Positions 10,983 through 20,634 of a stretch of 64,000 bases of DNA are shown here, one piece after another. The position numbers and the translations under genes were made by a program. The DNA is from Rhizoctonia solani. Lineage: Eukaryota; Basidiomycota; Agaricomycetes; Cantharellales; Ceratobasidiaceae. The notes under the pieces are model-generated. The model had not been told where the DNA came from, searched no databases, and saw nothing but the letters and a program-made list of their open reading frames with translations. The stretch spans positions 2,294,001 to 2,358,000 of the forward strand of contig NC_057373.1 in assembly GCF_016906535.1 (NCBI RefSeq), written 5' to 3'. Each line of letters starts with the position of its first letter. The first letter of the stretch is position 1.

Positions 10983-12896
10983 TTACAGAGGCCCTTGGTA
11001 ATTTTTTGACTCTATGGATTCACAATCCTCCTCTATCCTTTTCTCTGTCCCTCTCTTTCCCAGTACTGGGTCAGGTTTGTAGAATTTCTCAGGGCATTGT
11101 TTTAGCCTGTGAGTCTTGCTCCCACATTTTTGGCATTCACCTGCTTGGCTTCTCCTCAGAAAAGTCTCTGCAGGGAACCTCTCTGTAGGTCTATAGTTGT
11201 TGGTCTTTCCTTTCTTTAGGATACTAGGTGGTGTAGTAGTGTCCTTGATTGAAGCAGCCTGTTGAAGAATGTCATCAGTCCTGATGGCTACTTCAATGAT
11301 TTGCTCTAAAGAGTAGTTGTCAATTTCAGGAGTAGTGATCTTCATGCAAATCAATTCTGACTGCAGGTTGATCTTGAGTCCCTTTTTGAAGGTGTCAATG
11401 AGAGCTTTCTCATCCCAATCAAGATCTTCCTTTAAAATTCGGAATTGGCTGGCATAAATTTGTGCTGATCCAGTTTGTTTTAGGCTATTGATTTCCCTAA
11501 TAGCCCTATCCCTTTTGGATGGATCACTGAAGTTGAGTAGGAATGCTGCTTTGAATGCATTCCAGGAGGTAAGGTACTCATGAGGTTCATCACTGAGATG
11601 TTTCTGCATCAGGGGACTGGCCCATTTGACTGGTTCACCTTCTCCCATATTGGTTAAGGTGGCCCTGATCTTTCTCTCATCAGTGAAGGTACCAGGATAC
11701 TCTTTGAAATACATTTCCATCTTCATGATGAATGTTTCAGCTTCAGTACCTCTTTTTCCATTGAAGGCATTTGGCTGTTTAAGTCTGGCTTCTTTTGGAA
11801 TGGAAGTTCTTCTGGCTGGAGAGGACTGTCTTTGTCTAGAGAGATGAAGACTATCACCATCTTCTTCCTCACTGTTGCTTTCAGTCTCAGTTCCTTCTGG
11901 CTCTGGTTCTTTAGGTAGTCCTATCTTCCTGTCTACCTCCAAAATTGCTTCCAAAAGTCTTTCCTCCATGGTAGCTATCCTAGATTGTACATCCTGAAAG
12001 AGTTGAGGCAATGCATCCACCTTGTCTTGTAGATCCTCTACTTGATTTGCCAGGTGGTTATGGGCTGTTTGAGCTGCTCTTTGCTCCTCAGAGACTTCAC
12101 CTAATTTCCTTCTTATATAGTTGGTCTGCAGGTTGAGGTCTGCTACATCTCTGCCTACTTGTCTCAGGGCAGCTGCACTTTCAGAGCTATTAGCATGTAT
12201 GTATTTGATAGGGCCCATCTTCAAGGCAATGTCATCTTTGATATCATTGATGGCACTGCTGATGGCTGCTTCTACCCTGATTTGAGGCATCACCTGATGG
12301 CTCTTGGCCTCATAGTCAGCTATAGCAGCCCTGGATAAAGGTAACCCCTGCATAGGTATCTGGGGTTGTGGTTGGTGTGCAATTAATGCTGCTGGCTGGT
12401 GACCCAGTGTTGGTTCCCCCAGCCTTTGGTCAAGCTCTACAGGGCTTGTTCTCCTACTAGATGTAATGGATGCAGGAATGCTCTGTAGGGCTGTTTCCTG
12501 ATACCCCATATTGGAAGTGCTTCTTGTTCTGGCTTGTCTTATGGTGGTACCAGTAAGGTTGTGTCTCCTAAGAGTGGTATCCCCTTCCTGGGCAGTAATG
12601 TCTTCTATAGTGACAGAAGATCTGTTGGAAGGCTGGTTATGAGTGACTGGTAGTGTAGGAGGTGTATCCTGCACTACTATGGGTTCTAAGGTAGAAGTGT
12701 CAGTAATCATAATGCTAGGGTTTTCTACTGTACTATCATCCTCAATCACAGTAGTTTCATCCTCAGAGCCAGGCATTGATCCTGGCATGACAGATGGTCC
12801 CCTTGCTGTATAGGTAGGAGAAGAGGCTCTAGAGGTTCCTACAGATGAGGTTCCTGAGATTCCCCTCCTTCTTGCTGGTCCTTCATCAAAGGTTGA
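10983..12896 (-). pseudogene. gag: Gypsy-1 gag, main part, truncated by the gypsy-2 insertion
   Basis: It encodes the coiled-coil and retrotransposon Gag core (NAFNGKRGTEAETFIMKMEM; ...ASQFRILKEDLDWDEKALID) and one zinc knuckle (CQKCGSKTHRLKQCP), ending at TAA 10983-10985. The true N terminus lies beyond gypsy-2 at 19419-19337. Joined without the duplicated GTTGA, the two parts give exactly 664 codons. The open frame that seems to start at 12980 takes its first residues from the gypsy-2 LTR and is an artefact of the insertion. Confidence 0.88.
11001..11007 (-). promoter_or_regulatory. Candidate -1 frameshift site A AAA AAT (gypsy-1 gag/pol)
   Basis: In the gag frame the codons are TCA AAA AAT, giving a canonical X XXY YYZ heptamer 16 nt before the gag stop. 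After a -1 slip the frame is open through to the pol ATG and beyond. Confidence 0.65.
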
Positions 12897-13479
12897 TGTC
12901 GTAGACACACTCGATACCACGGAATTTATTCCGATTTTCTCAAATTTAAACGAACTCAAACGGACGATATTTTCGATCACGTGACATCGGCGCTTATATC
13001 ATACGCTAAGCGCCGAGCCACGTCCCTATCCGCACTTACCTCAGCACACGTAGCCACCTCCACCTGATGACATCACCATGACACGTCAGTGACACGTATG
13101 CATGAGTAAGGCCAACTGCGGAGCGGGGTTCTTATTGGTTATGGTATTGCATATTATGTATTGGTAAATAGACTACCTCTGTAATATATAAGGAGGCCAA
13201 CCGACCATGGTAACACCCAGGTCGATTACCTCTTGTCGCATCCCCTAACTGTACGAGGACTTTAGGTCCAGTAACTCACTTAGACTACTCAGTTCCACGT
13301 CGCCTTAAGCGGCTTCTGCACTGTACTTAGGTAGCTCATCATTGCCCTTACAGGCTTCGTCACCGTAGTATAGTTGGTCGTCGTCGTAGGTAGCTTGCTT
13401 GTTGCCTTAAGCAACACTTACTAGTTACACCCGGCCGCAAGCGCCAACCGCCTCGACGTCCTTACAGACGTCTAGGACA
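12897..13479 (+). repeat. Gypsy-2 5' LTR
   Basis: 583 bp, TGTCGTAGAC...CTAGGACA. A TATATAAGG box (about 13185-13193) lies about 34 bp before AGGTCGATTACCT (13219-13231), the predicted RNA 5' region. A CACGTG E-box lies near the start (about 12978-12983). Confidence 0.92.
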
Positions 13480-13481
13480 CT

Positions 13482-13494
13482 AGGTAATCGACCT
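13482..13494 (+). promoter_or_regulatory. Self-priming primer-binding site of gypsy-2
   Basis: AGGTAATCGACCT begins 2 nt after the LTR and is the exact 13-nt reverse complement of 13219-13231 inside the LTR, just downstream of the TATA box. This is the Tf1/sushi type of arrangement, where the RNA 5' end folds back as primer. The same pairing is kept in gypsy-3 with a compensating change. Confidence 0.8.
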
Positions 13495-13980
13495 TACGTT
13501 GGTTGCAAACCGTTTTGTACACCCACCACTAAGAACCAACCACCGAGAAGAGTACCAGTACTAGCACGACCGAAATCACGTGATCAGGGCCACCTTGCGG
13601 GAAAGAATAATCAAAATTCCCCCACCCCCACGTAGTAGGAAATTGCTATAAGGCTGAATACTCCTATCGCCCGCTTACCCCGGTTGCTGCACCCTCTACC
13701 TGCGACCTTAGACAGTCAATCCACCCGCTTGCAGAACACCTACTCCACATCACGCCTGCTCACGGCTGTTGATTGGTTGAAAGGACTGTCCAACGCTAGG
13801 TCGGCTGAGACAAAGGTTTAGCGTTCGAGTAGTAAAGCACTCATAAGTCCTGACATAGGCACCCTTGGCTGTACAGCCCCCACCATTCCCCACTCGCCCA
13901 CCATTACCTCGCGCACTCCCACCCGCTCATCGTCTCGGGCATCTTCCCACGCTGGCCGATCCTATCCGCCCACACATTCC
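13495..13980 (+). other. Gypsy-2 5' leader
   Basis: About 490 bp of untranslated leader between the PBS and the gag ATG. It is C-rich toward the 3' end. No separate gene is seen; open frames starting at 13865 overlap gag in another frame. Confidence 0.6.
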
Positions 13981-15333
13981 ATGGCAACCCGTTCCCGGCC
14001 GCCCTCTCGTGCCCGCTCCCCAATCAATCAAGGAGAGCTGGGACCCCACCTTCCGGCAACCCCCTATGACGAACTCGGGGAAGTCTCCCTTGAGCGAATC
14101 ACAAGGCTCCTCCTCGGCCTCCTTGGCCAGGTTGAGAACCTTGAACGGAAGGTTGAAGAAGTCCGAGAAGCAGGAGTCAAGGCCCGAACCAACCTCGAAA
14201 ACATCTCCCAGGCGGTCGATGTTGTCAAGGATGGGCTTAAAAGCCTCCAGCTCCACGGGCCCCGCACCCCCAAAGACACCAAACCCCCGGTCGTGGAAGC
14301 AACGCCACGCCCCTTACCCAAAGCCGACCCTATTGGATCGACTAGTCGGGTGTCCTTCTGGGCTGAACCATCCAAGGCCCCCATTGTCTTTGCCCAGCCC
14401 ACACCGGTCCGAGCACCACCCCCGCGAGTCCCTTCTCCCCCTATCTCTCCGCGTCTCCAATCCCCCATTGGAGCATCTGCCCCTCCACCTCCGGCTCCAG
14501 TCGCCGCCTATCCCGCTCCGGTCAAGGTTGACCACCCCGACGCCTACACAGGCAAAATAGGGAGCAAAGCAAAGCAATGGCTGACCCGGATGTTGGCCTG
14601 GACCCGCCTTAACTCGCGGATGTTCCCCTCCGATCAAGAGGTCCTATCATTCCTCTTGATGAACATGAAGGACACCGCCGGGGCTTGGGCCCACCCTCAC
14701 CTCGACCAGCTTGGATCACATTGGGCTATCATTCAAACGGTCGAAGGTTTCAAGTTGGAATTCCTGGCAGCATTCGGCGACCCTGATGCCACAAGGGCCG
14801 CCGAGCAGAAAATTACAACACTCACCCAGTCCGGCACCTGCGCGGACTACATTACTAAGTTCAGAACCCTTGCTATGGAACTGGACTGGAACGACGCGGC
14901 CCTTAGAGGCCAGTTCGCCCGTGGCCTCCATTGGGAGGTCAGCCGCCAAATCGCAACCCGCGAACACCGCCCCTGTACTCTCCTCGAGCTGCAAAATGCA
15001 GCACTCGTCATTGACAATGCTCTCTGGGAAGAGCAAGCTAGCCATCCGCCAAAGGATAATAAGTCTAGCCGACCATCCAACCCCGCAAGGGGGACGAGTA
15101 CCGGCCAATCAAGTTCCGGTTCAAAGAAACTATCCGACGACCCCAACTTCGTGTCGGAAGAGGAACGCAATCGCCGCTGTGCCGCAGGCGCCTGCATCAA
15201 GTGCGGCAAGATGGGCCATAAATTCGCGGAATGCCGCACGGGCTGGAAGGCCACCCCTATTGAGGAAAAGGGGAAGGCGAAGGAATCCGCCAAAATTGGC
15301 AAAGACTCTGAGTCCCAAGCGGGAAAAGAGTAA
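13981..15333 (+). CDS. gag: Gypsy-2 Gag
   Basis: 450 aa. The N-terminal part has an amphipathic coiled coil (LLLGLLGQVENLERKVEEVR), then a Pro-rich linker, a Gag capsid-like core (YTGKIGSKAKQWLTRMLAW to ALRGQFARGL) and one CCHC knuckle (CIKCGKMGHKFAEC, about residues 401-414). It forms the virus-like particle. The start is the ATG matching the gypsy-3 gag start. The ORF ends in GGA AAA GAG TAA, with a slippery heptamer just before the stop, so a minority of ribosomes probably continue into pol. Confidence 0.92.
   Translation: MATRSRPPSRARSPINQGELGPHLPATPYDELGEVSLERITRLLLGLLGQVENLERKVEEVREAGVKARTNLENISQAVDVVKDGLKSLQLHGPRTPKDTKPPVVEATPRPLPKADPIGSTSRVSFWAEPSKAPIVFAQPTPVRAPPPRVPSPPISPRLQSPIGASAPPPPAPVAAYPAPVKVDHPDAYTGKIGSKAKQWLTRMLAWTRLNSRMFPSDQEVLSFLLMNMKDTAGAWAHPHLDQLGSHWAIIQTVEGFKLEFLAAFGDPDATRAAEQKITTLTQSGTCADYITKFRTLAMELDWNDAALRGQFARGLHWEVSRQIATREHRPCTLLELQNAALVIDNALWEEQASHPPKDNKSSRPSNPARGTSTGQSSSGSKKLSDDPNFVSEEERNRRCAAGACIKCGKMGHKFAECRTGWKATPIEEKGKAKESAKIGKDSESQAGKE
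15321..15327 (+). promoter_or_regulatory. Candidate -1 frameshift site G GGA AAA (gypsy-2)
   Basis: The heptamer GGGAAAA lies in the gag frame as GCG GGA AAA, one codon before the TAA. Pol is in the -1 frame and open across this point. The identical site occurs in gypsy-3 at 26752-26758. Confidence 0.7.
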
Positions 15334-15380
15334 GGGTACCTGCTGCCGCGCGCAAGGACCCCAAGGACTCTGGTTTTGCT

Positions 15381-18300
15381 TTGGAATTATGTAATATATC
15401 ATCCTCTCATAGAAATCAACCCCTTTTCACTATTCCAATCAAACCAGACAAAGCGGAACACTTAGAAGTCCTGATTGACTCAGGCGCCACATCCTCTTTC
15501 ATGAACCCTCGCACCGCGGAATCACTCCGCCTCCCACTCATTGACCTTCCCACCCCACGTACCGTTACTATGCTCGATGGGTCGAGCCCCCAGGCTGGCA
15601 AGATCTGGAAGAAGGCTAATCTTACCTTCACCCTTGATGGCAAACGAATGACTGAGACCTTCCTAATCTGCAACACAGGGTCCCACACCGCCATCCTAGG
15701 GTTAAAGTGGTTAGATGCCCACAACCCGGAGATTGATTGGAATCAGCGAACCCTCTCCTTCCCTCACGCGCCACCAGAACAAGTTGCCATTGCCGAGGAA
15801 GAAGAAGCTGACAAAACCCCTCTTGAAGGAGTACCCTCCAAGTACCATCAATACGCCAAGGTATTTGGAGAGGAAGAATTCAACAAGCTTCCCCCTCACC
15901 GGCACTATGACATTGGTATTGAACTTACGGAAGAAGGCCCGCTCAACTCTCCTTTGTATAGCATGACCGATGCCGAGTCCGCCACGTTGAAAGACTGGCT
16001 CAGGGACGAGCTCAAAGCTGGGAAGATCCGTCCCAGTAAATCATCAATCAGCTCCCCGGTTATGTTTGTACCCAAGAAGGATGGCTCCCGCCGCCTTGTA
16101 GTAGACTACCGACGCCTCAACAACCGGACTAAGAAGAATGTCTACCCACTACCCCGTCCAGATGACCTCATGGCCCAGCTCCGTGGCGCCAAGGTCTTCA
16201 CCAAACTAGACCTGAGATGGGGTTACAACAACGTCCGGGTAAAAGAAGGTGACGAGTGGAAAACGGCTTTCCGCACTAAGTACGGCCTATACGAGTCCCT
16301 GGTCATGACATTTGGTTTGACAAACGCCCCTGCCGCCTTTCAACACTTCATGAACGAATTGTTCAAAGACCTCCTGGATGTATGCGTCATCATCTACCTT
16401 GACGACATCCTAATCTACTCAAAGGATGACGCAACCCATACTCAGCACGTCCATGAGGTCCTACGGCGCTTAATGGAAAACCAATTGTTCTGCAAGGCAT
16501 CCAAGTGCACGTTCCACGTCACATCGGTGGAATACCTAGGAATAATCGTATCGGACAAGGGTTTCAGCCTGGATAAGCTCAAAATCCAGGCAGTCCAAGA
16601 GTGGCCCACGCCCACTAAGGTTAAAGAAGTCCAATCATTCCTAGGGTTCGCCAACTTCCTCTGCCGGTTCGTCGCCAATTTCAGTCACATTGCCAGGCCG
16701 TTGCACAATTTGGTAAAAAAGGACACTCCATGGAAATGGGATACCAAGGAACAGGAGGCCTTTCAGGCCCTTAAGGACGCCATCACCAATGCCCCGGTTC
16801 TCTGCCACGCCAACCCAACAAAGCCTTACTTCCTGGAAACAGACGCATCAGGAGCAGCCCTGGGGTCCATACTCAGTCAGCAACAGGAAGACGGCCGCCT
16901 ACACCCCTTAGGGTTCCTTTCGGAATCATTCAAAGGTGCCGAACAAAACTATGACACCCACGATAAGGAACTCTTGGCAATCATAAGGTCGTTTGAATAC
17001 TGGCGTATCTTCCTGGAGGGGACCCTACATCCCATCACCGTCTTCACAGATCACCGGAACTTGGAATACTGGAAAGAGTCCCGCACCTTCAACCGTCGTC
17101 ATGCCAGGTGGCACTTACTCCTTGCCGGTTACAACTTCCAGATTGTCTATTGTCCAGGAAAACAGTCCGGCAAACCTGATGCTCTGTCCCGCAGATCCGA
17201 CCATGCCGATATTCCTCCTGCAAACCAGACAATGCTGCCCGACCCCGTATTTGCTAACGTAGCCCTGGTAACTCCCGAAAAGGAACTCCAACGTCAAATA
17301 GAATCTGCCCTAGACCAAGACGAATCACTGGAGGAGATACTACAATTCCTCCAGAACGAGTCAAAGGCGCCCCCCTCAATCAAGCGGGCGTTCAAGGATT
17401 ATCAGATGGAAGCCGGGTTACTATTCTATCAAGGTCGCATTGTGGTCCCAGACGTCGGAACGCTAAGGACTGATCTACTTCGTATCTTCCACGATAGTCC
17501 CTTGGCAGGGCACCCAGGAAGGCAACGCACTCTGGAGCTGCTCTTGCAAAACTACTATTGGCCTGGCATTTGTGCAGACACCTACTGGCACGTTGATTCT
17601 TGCGAAACATGCCAACGAATCCAAAAACCAAAATATGCGTCCATTCCCCCTCAACCATTGGAATTACCATCACGGCCTTGGCAACATGTGTCCTATGACA
17701 TGATAGTGGACCTACCCAAGGACGGAAGCAATGACTCCATTTTGGTCATTGTGGATAGTTTTACTAAATACGTAATCCTGGTCGAATGCTCCAAGAAACT
17801 CAAGGCCCCGGAATTGGCAGACCTGTTTTTACGACACGTGTGGAAACGTTATGGCATGCCCGAAAAGACGGTATCGGACCAAGGGAGGGTGTTCAACAAT
17901 AAATTCCTAAGGGCCCTGTACCAGCGCCTGGGAATAGACCCCCACTTCTCTTCAGCCTACCACCCACAAAGCGATGGACAAACTGAGCGCGTAAACCCTA
18001 CGGTCGAACACTTCTTACAGGCTTATTCAGGGATCAACCAGAAGGACTGGGTAAAATGGTTACCAATGGCGGAGTTTGCCTATAACAACGCGATTCATAG
18101 CGCCACAGGAAAAACTCCGTTTAAGGCACTTTACGGTTGGGAACCTGTACTCACACCAAGCAACATCCTGACAGACGTCCCTGAAGCAGACGATCTAGCC
18201 ACTCAGATGGAAGCACAATGGCGGGAAGTAGAAGCAGCACTTCGGCAGTCAAAAACACGTATGACAGCCGGAGAAACAGGAGAACCCCCAATCTTTGAAA

Positions 18301-18761
18301 TCGGTGAAGAAGCCTGGCTAGACGCCAAAAATGTGAAGCTAAAGACCCTGAGTCCCAAGCTAACAGAACAACGGCTAGGCCCTTTTAAAATAACCGAGAA
18401 AATCTCCGACCGCGCATACCGCCTGGAGCTTCCGCCGTCCATGAGGATCCACGACGTCTTTTATGTAGGACTGTTATCCAAGGTCAAACGTGACAAAAAC
18501 CAAGCCTTTGAGAACCGCCCCCCACCTGTTACTGTGGATGGGGAAGAGGAATACGAGGTGGAAGGAATAACCGACGCGGAAGAACGAAATGGAAAATGGT
18601 TCTTTAGGGTGAAATGGAAGGGCTACAGATCAGAAGAAAACACATGGGAACCCCGGGAAAACCTAAAAAACGCGGGTAAAATTTTGAAGAAGTACAAGGA
18701 AGAAATGAAGAAGAAGGCCCTCGGCGCTGCCAAGGCCCTTAGAGGGGGGGCAGTGTCGTAG
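15381..18761 (+). CDS. pol: Gypsy-2 Pol (protease, RT, RNase H, integrase, chromodomain)
   Basis: 1,126 codons counted from a TTG; the frame is in fact open upstream into gag (-1), so the product is likely a Gag-Pol fusion. Protease DSGA is at residues 33-36, RT YLDD at 339-342, RNase H TDASG at 487-491 and the integrase HHCC at about 704-744. The catalytic residues are D773, D833 and E869 (35 residues between the last two). A chromodomain lies at about 1055-1110 (EEEYEVEGITDAEERNGKWF, VKWKGY). The stop codon falls 8 bp inside the 3' LTR. The chromodomain places it in the chromovirus lineage, which targets silent chromatin in other fungi. All key motifs are present. Confidence 0.95.
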   Translation: MELCNISSSHRNQPLFTIPIKPDKAEHLEVLIDSGATSSFMNPRTAESLRLPLIDLPTPRTVTMLDGSSPQAGKIWKKANLTFTLDGKRMTETFLICNTGSHTAILGLKWLDAHNPEIDWNQRTLSFPHAPPEQVAIAEEEEADKTPLEGVPSKYHQYAKVFGEEEFNKLPPHRHYDIGIELTEEGPLNSPLYSMTDAESATLKDWLRDELKAGKIRPSKSSISSPVMFVPKKDGSRRLVVDYRRLNNRTKKNVYPLPRPDDLMAQLRGAKVFTKLDLRWGYNNVRVKEGDEWKTAFRTKYGLYESLVMTFGLTNAPAAFQHFMNELFKDLLDVCVIIYLDDILIYSKDDATHTQHVHEVLRRLMENQLFCKASKCTFHVTSVEYLGIIVSDKGFSLDKLKIQAVQEWPTPTKVKEVQSFLGFANFLCRFVANFSHIARPLHNLVKKDTPWKWDTKEQEAFQALKDAITNAPVLCHANPTKPYFLETDASGAALGSILSQQQEDGRLHPLGFLSESFKGAEQNYDTHDKELLAIIRSFEYWRIFLEGTLHPITVFTDHRNLEYWKESRTFNRRHARWHLLLAGYNFQIVYCPGKQSGKPDALSRRSDHADIPPANQTMLPDPVFANVALVTPEKELQRQIESALDQDESLEEILQFLQNESKAPPSIKRAFKDYQMEAGLLFYQGRIVVPDVGTLRTDLLRIFHDSPLAGHPGRQRTLELLLQNYYWPGICADTYWHVDSCETCQRIQKPKYASIPPQPLELPSRPWQHVSYDMIVDLPKDGSNDSILVIVDSFTKYVILVECSKKLKAPELADLFLRHVWKRYGMPEKTVSDQGRVFNNKFLRALYQRLGIDPHFSSAYHPQSDGQTERVNPTVEHFLQAYSGINQKDWVKWLPMAEFAYNNAIHSATGKTPFKALYGWEPVLTPSNILTDVPEADDLATQMEAQWREVEAALRQSKTRMTAGETGEPPIFEIGEEAWLDAKNVKLKTLSPKLTEQRLGPFKITEKISDRAYRLELPPSMRIHDVFYVGLLSKVKRDKNQAFENRPPPVTVDGEEEYEVEGITDAEERNGKWFFRVKWKGYRSEENTWEPRENLKNAGKILKKYKEEMKKKALGAAKALRGGAVS

Positions 18762-19336
18762 ACACACTCGATACCACGGAATTTATTCCGATTTTCTCAA
18801 ATTTAAACGAACTCAAACGGACGATATTTTCGATCACGTGACATTGGCGCTTATATCATACGCTAAGCGCCGAGCCACGTCCCTATCTGCACTTACCTCA
18901 GCACACGTAGCCACCTCCACCTGATGACATCACCATGACACGTCAGTGACACGTATGCATGAGTAAGGCCAACTGCGGAGCGGGGTTCTTATTGGTTATG
19001 GTATTGCATATTATGTATTGGTAAATAGACTACCTCTGTAATATATAAGGAGGCCAACCGACCATGGTAACACCCAGGTCGATTACCTCTTGTCGCATCC
19101 CCTAACTGTACAAGGACTTTAGGTCCAGTAACTCACTTAGACTACTCAGTTCCACGTCGCCTTAAGCGGCTTCTGCACTGTACTTAGGTAGCTCATCATT
19201 GCCCTTACAGGCTTTGTCACCGTAGTATAGTTGGTCGTCGTCGTAGGTAGCTTGCTCGTTGCCTTAAGCAACACTTACTAGTTACACCTGGCCGCAAGCG
19301 CCAACCGCCTCGACGTCCTTACAGACGTCTAGGACA
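18754..19336 (+). repeat. Gypsy-2 3' LTR
   Basis: 583 bp, the same length as the 5' LTR, differing by about six CpG/TpG-type transitions. Confidence 0.92.
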
Positions 19337-19419
19337 GTTGAAGATCGACTGGTTCTACTAGGGTTTCTTCTAATATCTGTACCCCCTGTGGCACTGTCAG
19401 GTTCAGGAGTGGCAGACAT
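19337..19419 (-). pseudogene. gag: Gypsy-1 gag, N-terminal piece cut off by gypsy-2
   Basis: ATG at 19419 starts MSATPEPDSATGG... and runs to the GTTGA target duplication. It joins in frame to 12891 on the other side of gypsy-2. Confidence 0.85.
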
Positions 19420-20634
19420 GTGTTTTAAGAAGTGGTTCTTTAAGATAAGGCTATCTTAATTGATAATCAATGATACCTCAGTATCTTCTTCAAATAGAAT
19501 ACTCCAAGAGCTTCTATTGATCAGAGCAAAATAGCGCAACCCACAAAGAGGTCTTTAGCTGATTGCAAGTAAAGTAATGGACACCTAGGGTCCAGGTGAT
19601 GAGAAGACTCTGATAGTACTTCTTATCACAAATCAGATATAAGAGTCAGTGGAGACCCTTTGTTGACAGTTGTTGATAGTTGAATTTGAAATTAATCACT
19701 CAGTTGCTCTTTTTTAGGTGTAGCAGCACCTGCTTGTCCCTATAGGTTGTAAGACAAGGGAAAACAAGCTGGCTTTCTAAGCAGCTTGTTCCACCCCTAT
19801 ATATACCTGGGCATCACTTGGGTCTATATACATATTTCAAATGGGAGCACAGCCTCTTGGAGCCGTAGCACAGCCTCAAGAAGCAGTATGAGTCAAAGAA
19901 CCATGTGGCAGTGCTTGATTAGCCAATCAAATGCCAAGAAATATACCGGTGAGGTGAGGTCTTGGCGGAGTTGGTTCTATTTTTAGCACATGATCACGTG
20001 GAACACTGCTTAAGTATGACTCATACTCTTGGCATGCACAGCCACAATATAAGTATGACTCATCCAATTTCCATATATGGTAATCCTATTCCCCAATCCG
20101 GCCCGGTTTTACCCGGAGATCAAGCACAGCCATCATCATGTGATTGTGGCAGTGCAGGTAGTACTTGATGACTAAGCATTTGTCATTATGCTTGGTCATA
20201 GTTGATTTGTCATTCATGAGTTGGTCATGTGACCTGGTTGCTGACTAAGCATTTGTCATCCTGCTTAGTCATACTTGATTTGTTATCAATGAGTTGATCA
20301 TGTGATCTGGTTGCTGACTCATCAGAGTTCAGCTGACTAAGCTTAGTCATCCATCCATTTCATCTTCTTTCCTAATTTGGAAAGGGGATTGCCATTTTTG
20401 GTAAGTCTAGGTTGCTTAGTCTCTATTGTCTTGAAAGTCTTCTTCAAGTTATGTCTCTTTCCTAATTAGGAAGGTGAGTTACCATAAATGGTAATCTGAC
20501 GTCGTGTTGTTGGGACAATATGTTGTGCATCAGTGATGTAGGGGCATTAGTCATCCCTACATCCCCTATAGGCAGTACATATACACATATATATGTATAT
20601 ATATACTGGGTATAGGTAAGCAGCTTGTTTTCAA
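19420..20634 (-). other. Gypsy-1 5' leader
   Basis: 1.2 kb of untranslated sequence between the 5' LTR and gag. It includes two 73-bp tandem copies at about 20169-20319. No gene is seen. The sequence next to the LTR (TTGAAAACAAGC on the minus strand) does not match a primer type I recognise and has no complement in the LTR, unlike gypsy-2. Confidence 0.65.
20169..20319. repeat. Two 73-bp tandem repeats in the gypsy-1 leader
   Basis: Both units start TGACTAAGCATTTGTCAT and contain CATGTGA(C/T)CTGGTTGC. They differ at several positions. Confidence 0.8.

Larger units (their letters stand above)
12897..19336 (+). mobile_element. Gypsy-2: intact Ty3/gypsy chromovirus nested in gypsy-1 gag
   Basis: 6,440 bp with two 583-bp LTRs and target duplication GTTGA at 12892-12896 and 19337-19341. 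It contains a self-complementary PBS, full gag (13981-15333), full pol (15381-18761) and a purine tract AGAGGGGGGG (18741-18750). The LTRs differ at about 6 positions, every one a transition within a CpG. No broken ORF is seen, so it could be autonomous. Confidence 0.95.

Noticed and set aside
12897..12980. An N-terminal extension of gypsy-1 gag starting at 12980.
   Set aside because: These residues come from the gypsy-2 LTR. The true start is at 19419, across the insertion.
13865..14637. Long overlapping ORFs on both strands across gypsy-2 gag.
   Set aside because: They are shadows of gag in GC-rich sequence, with no domain content.
20169..20319. A CRISPR-like or satellite array.
   Set aside because: Only two diverged 73-bp copies without spacers, within a retrotransposon leader.
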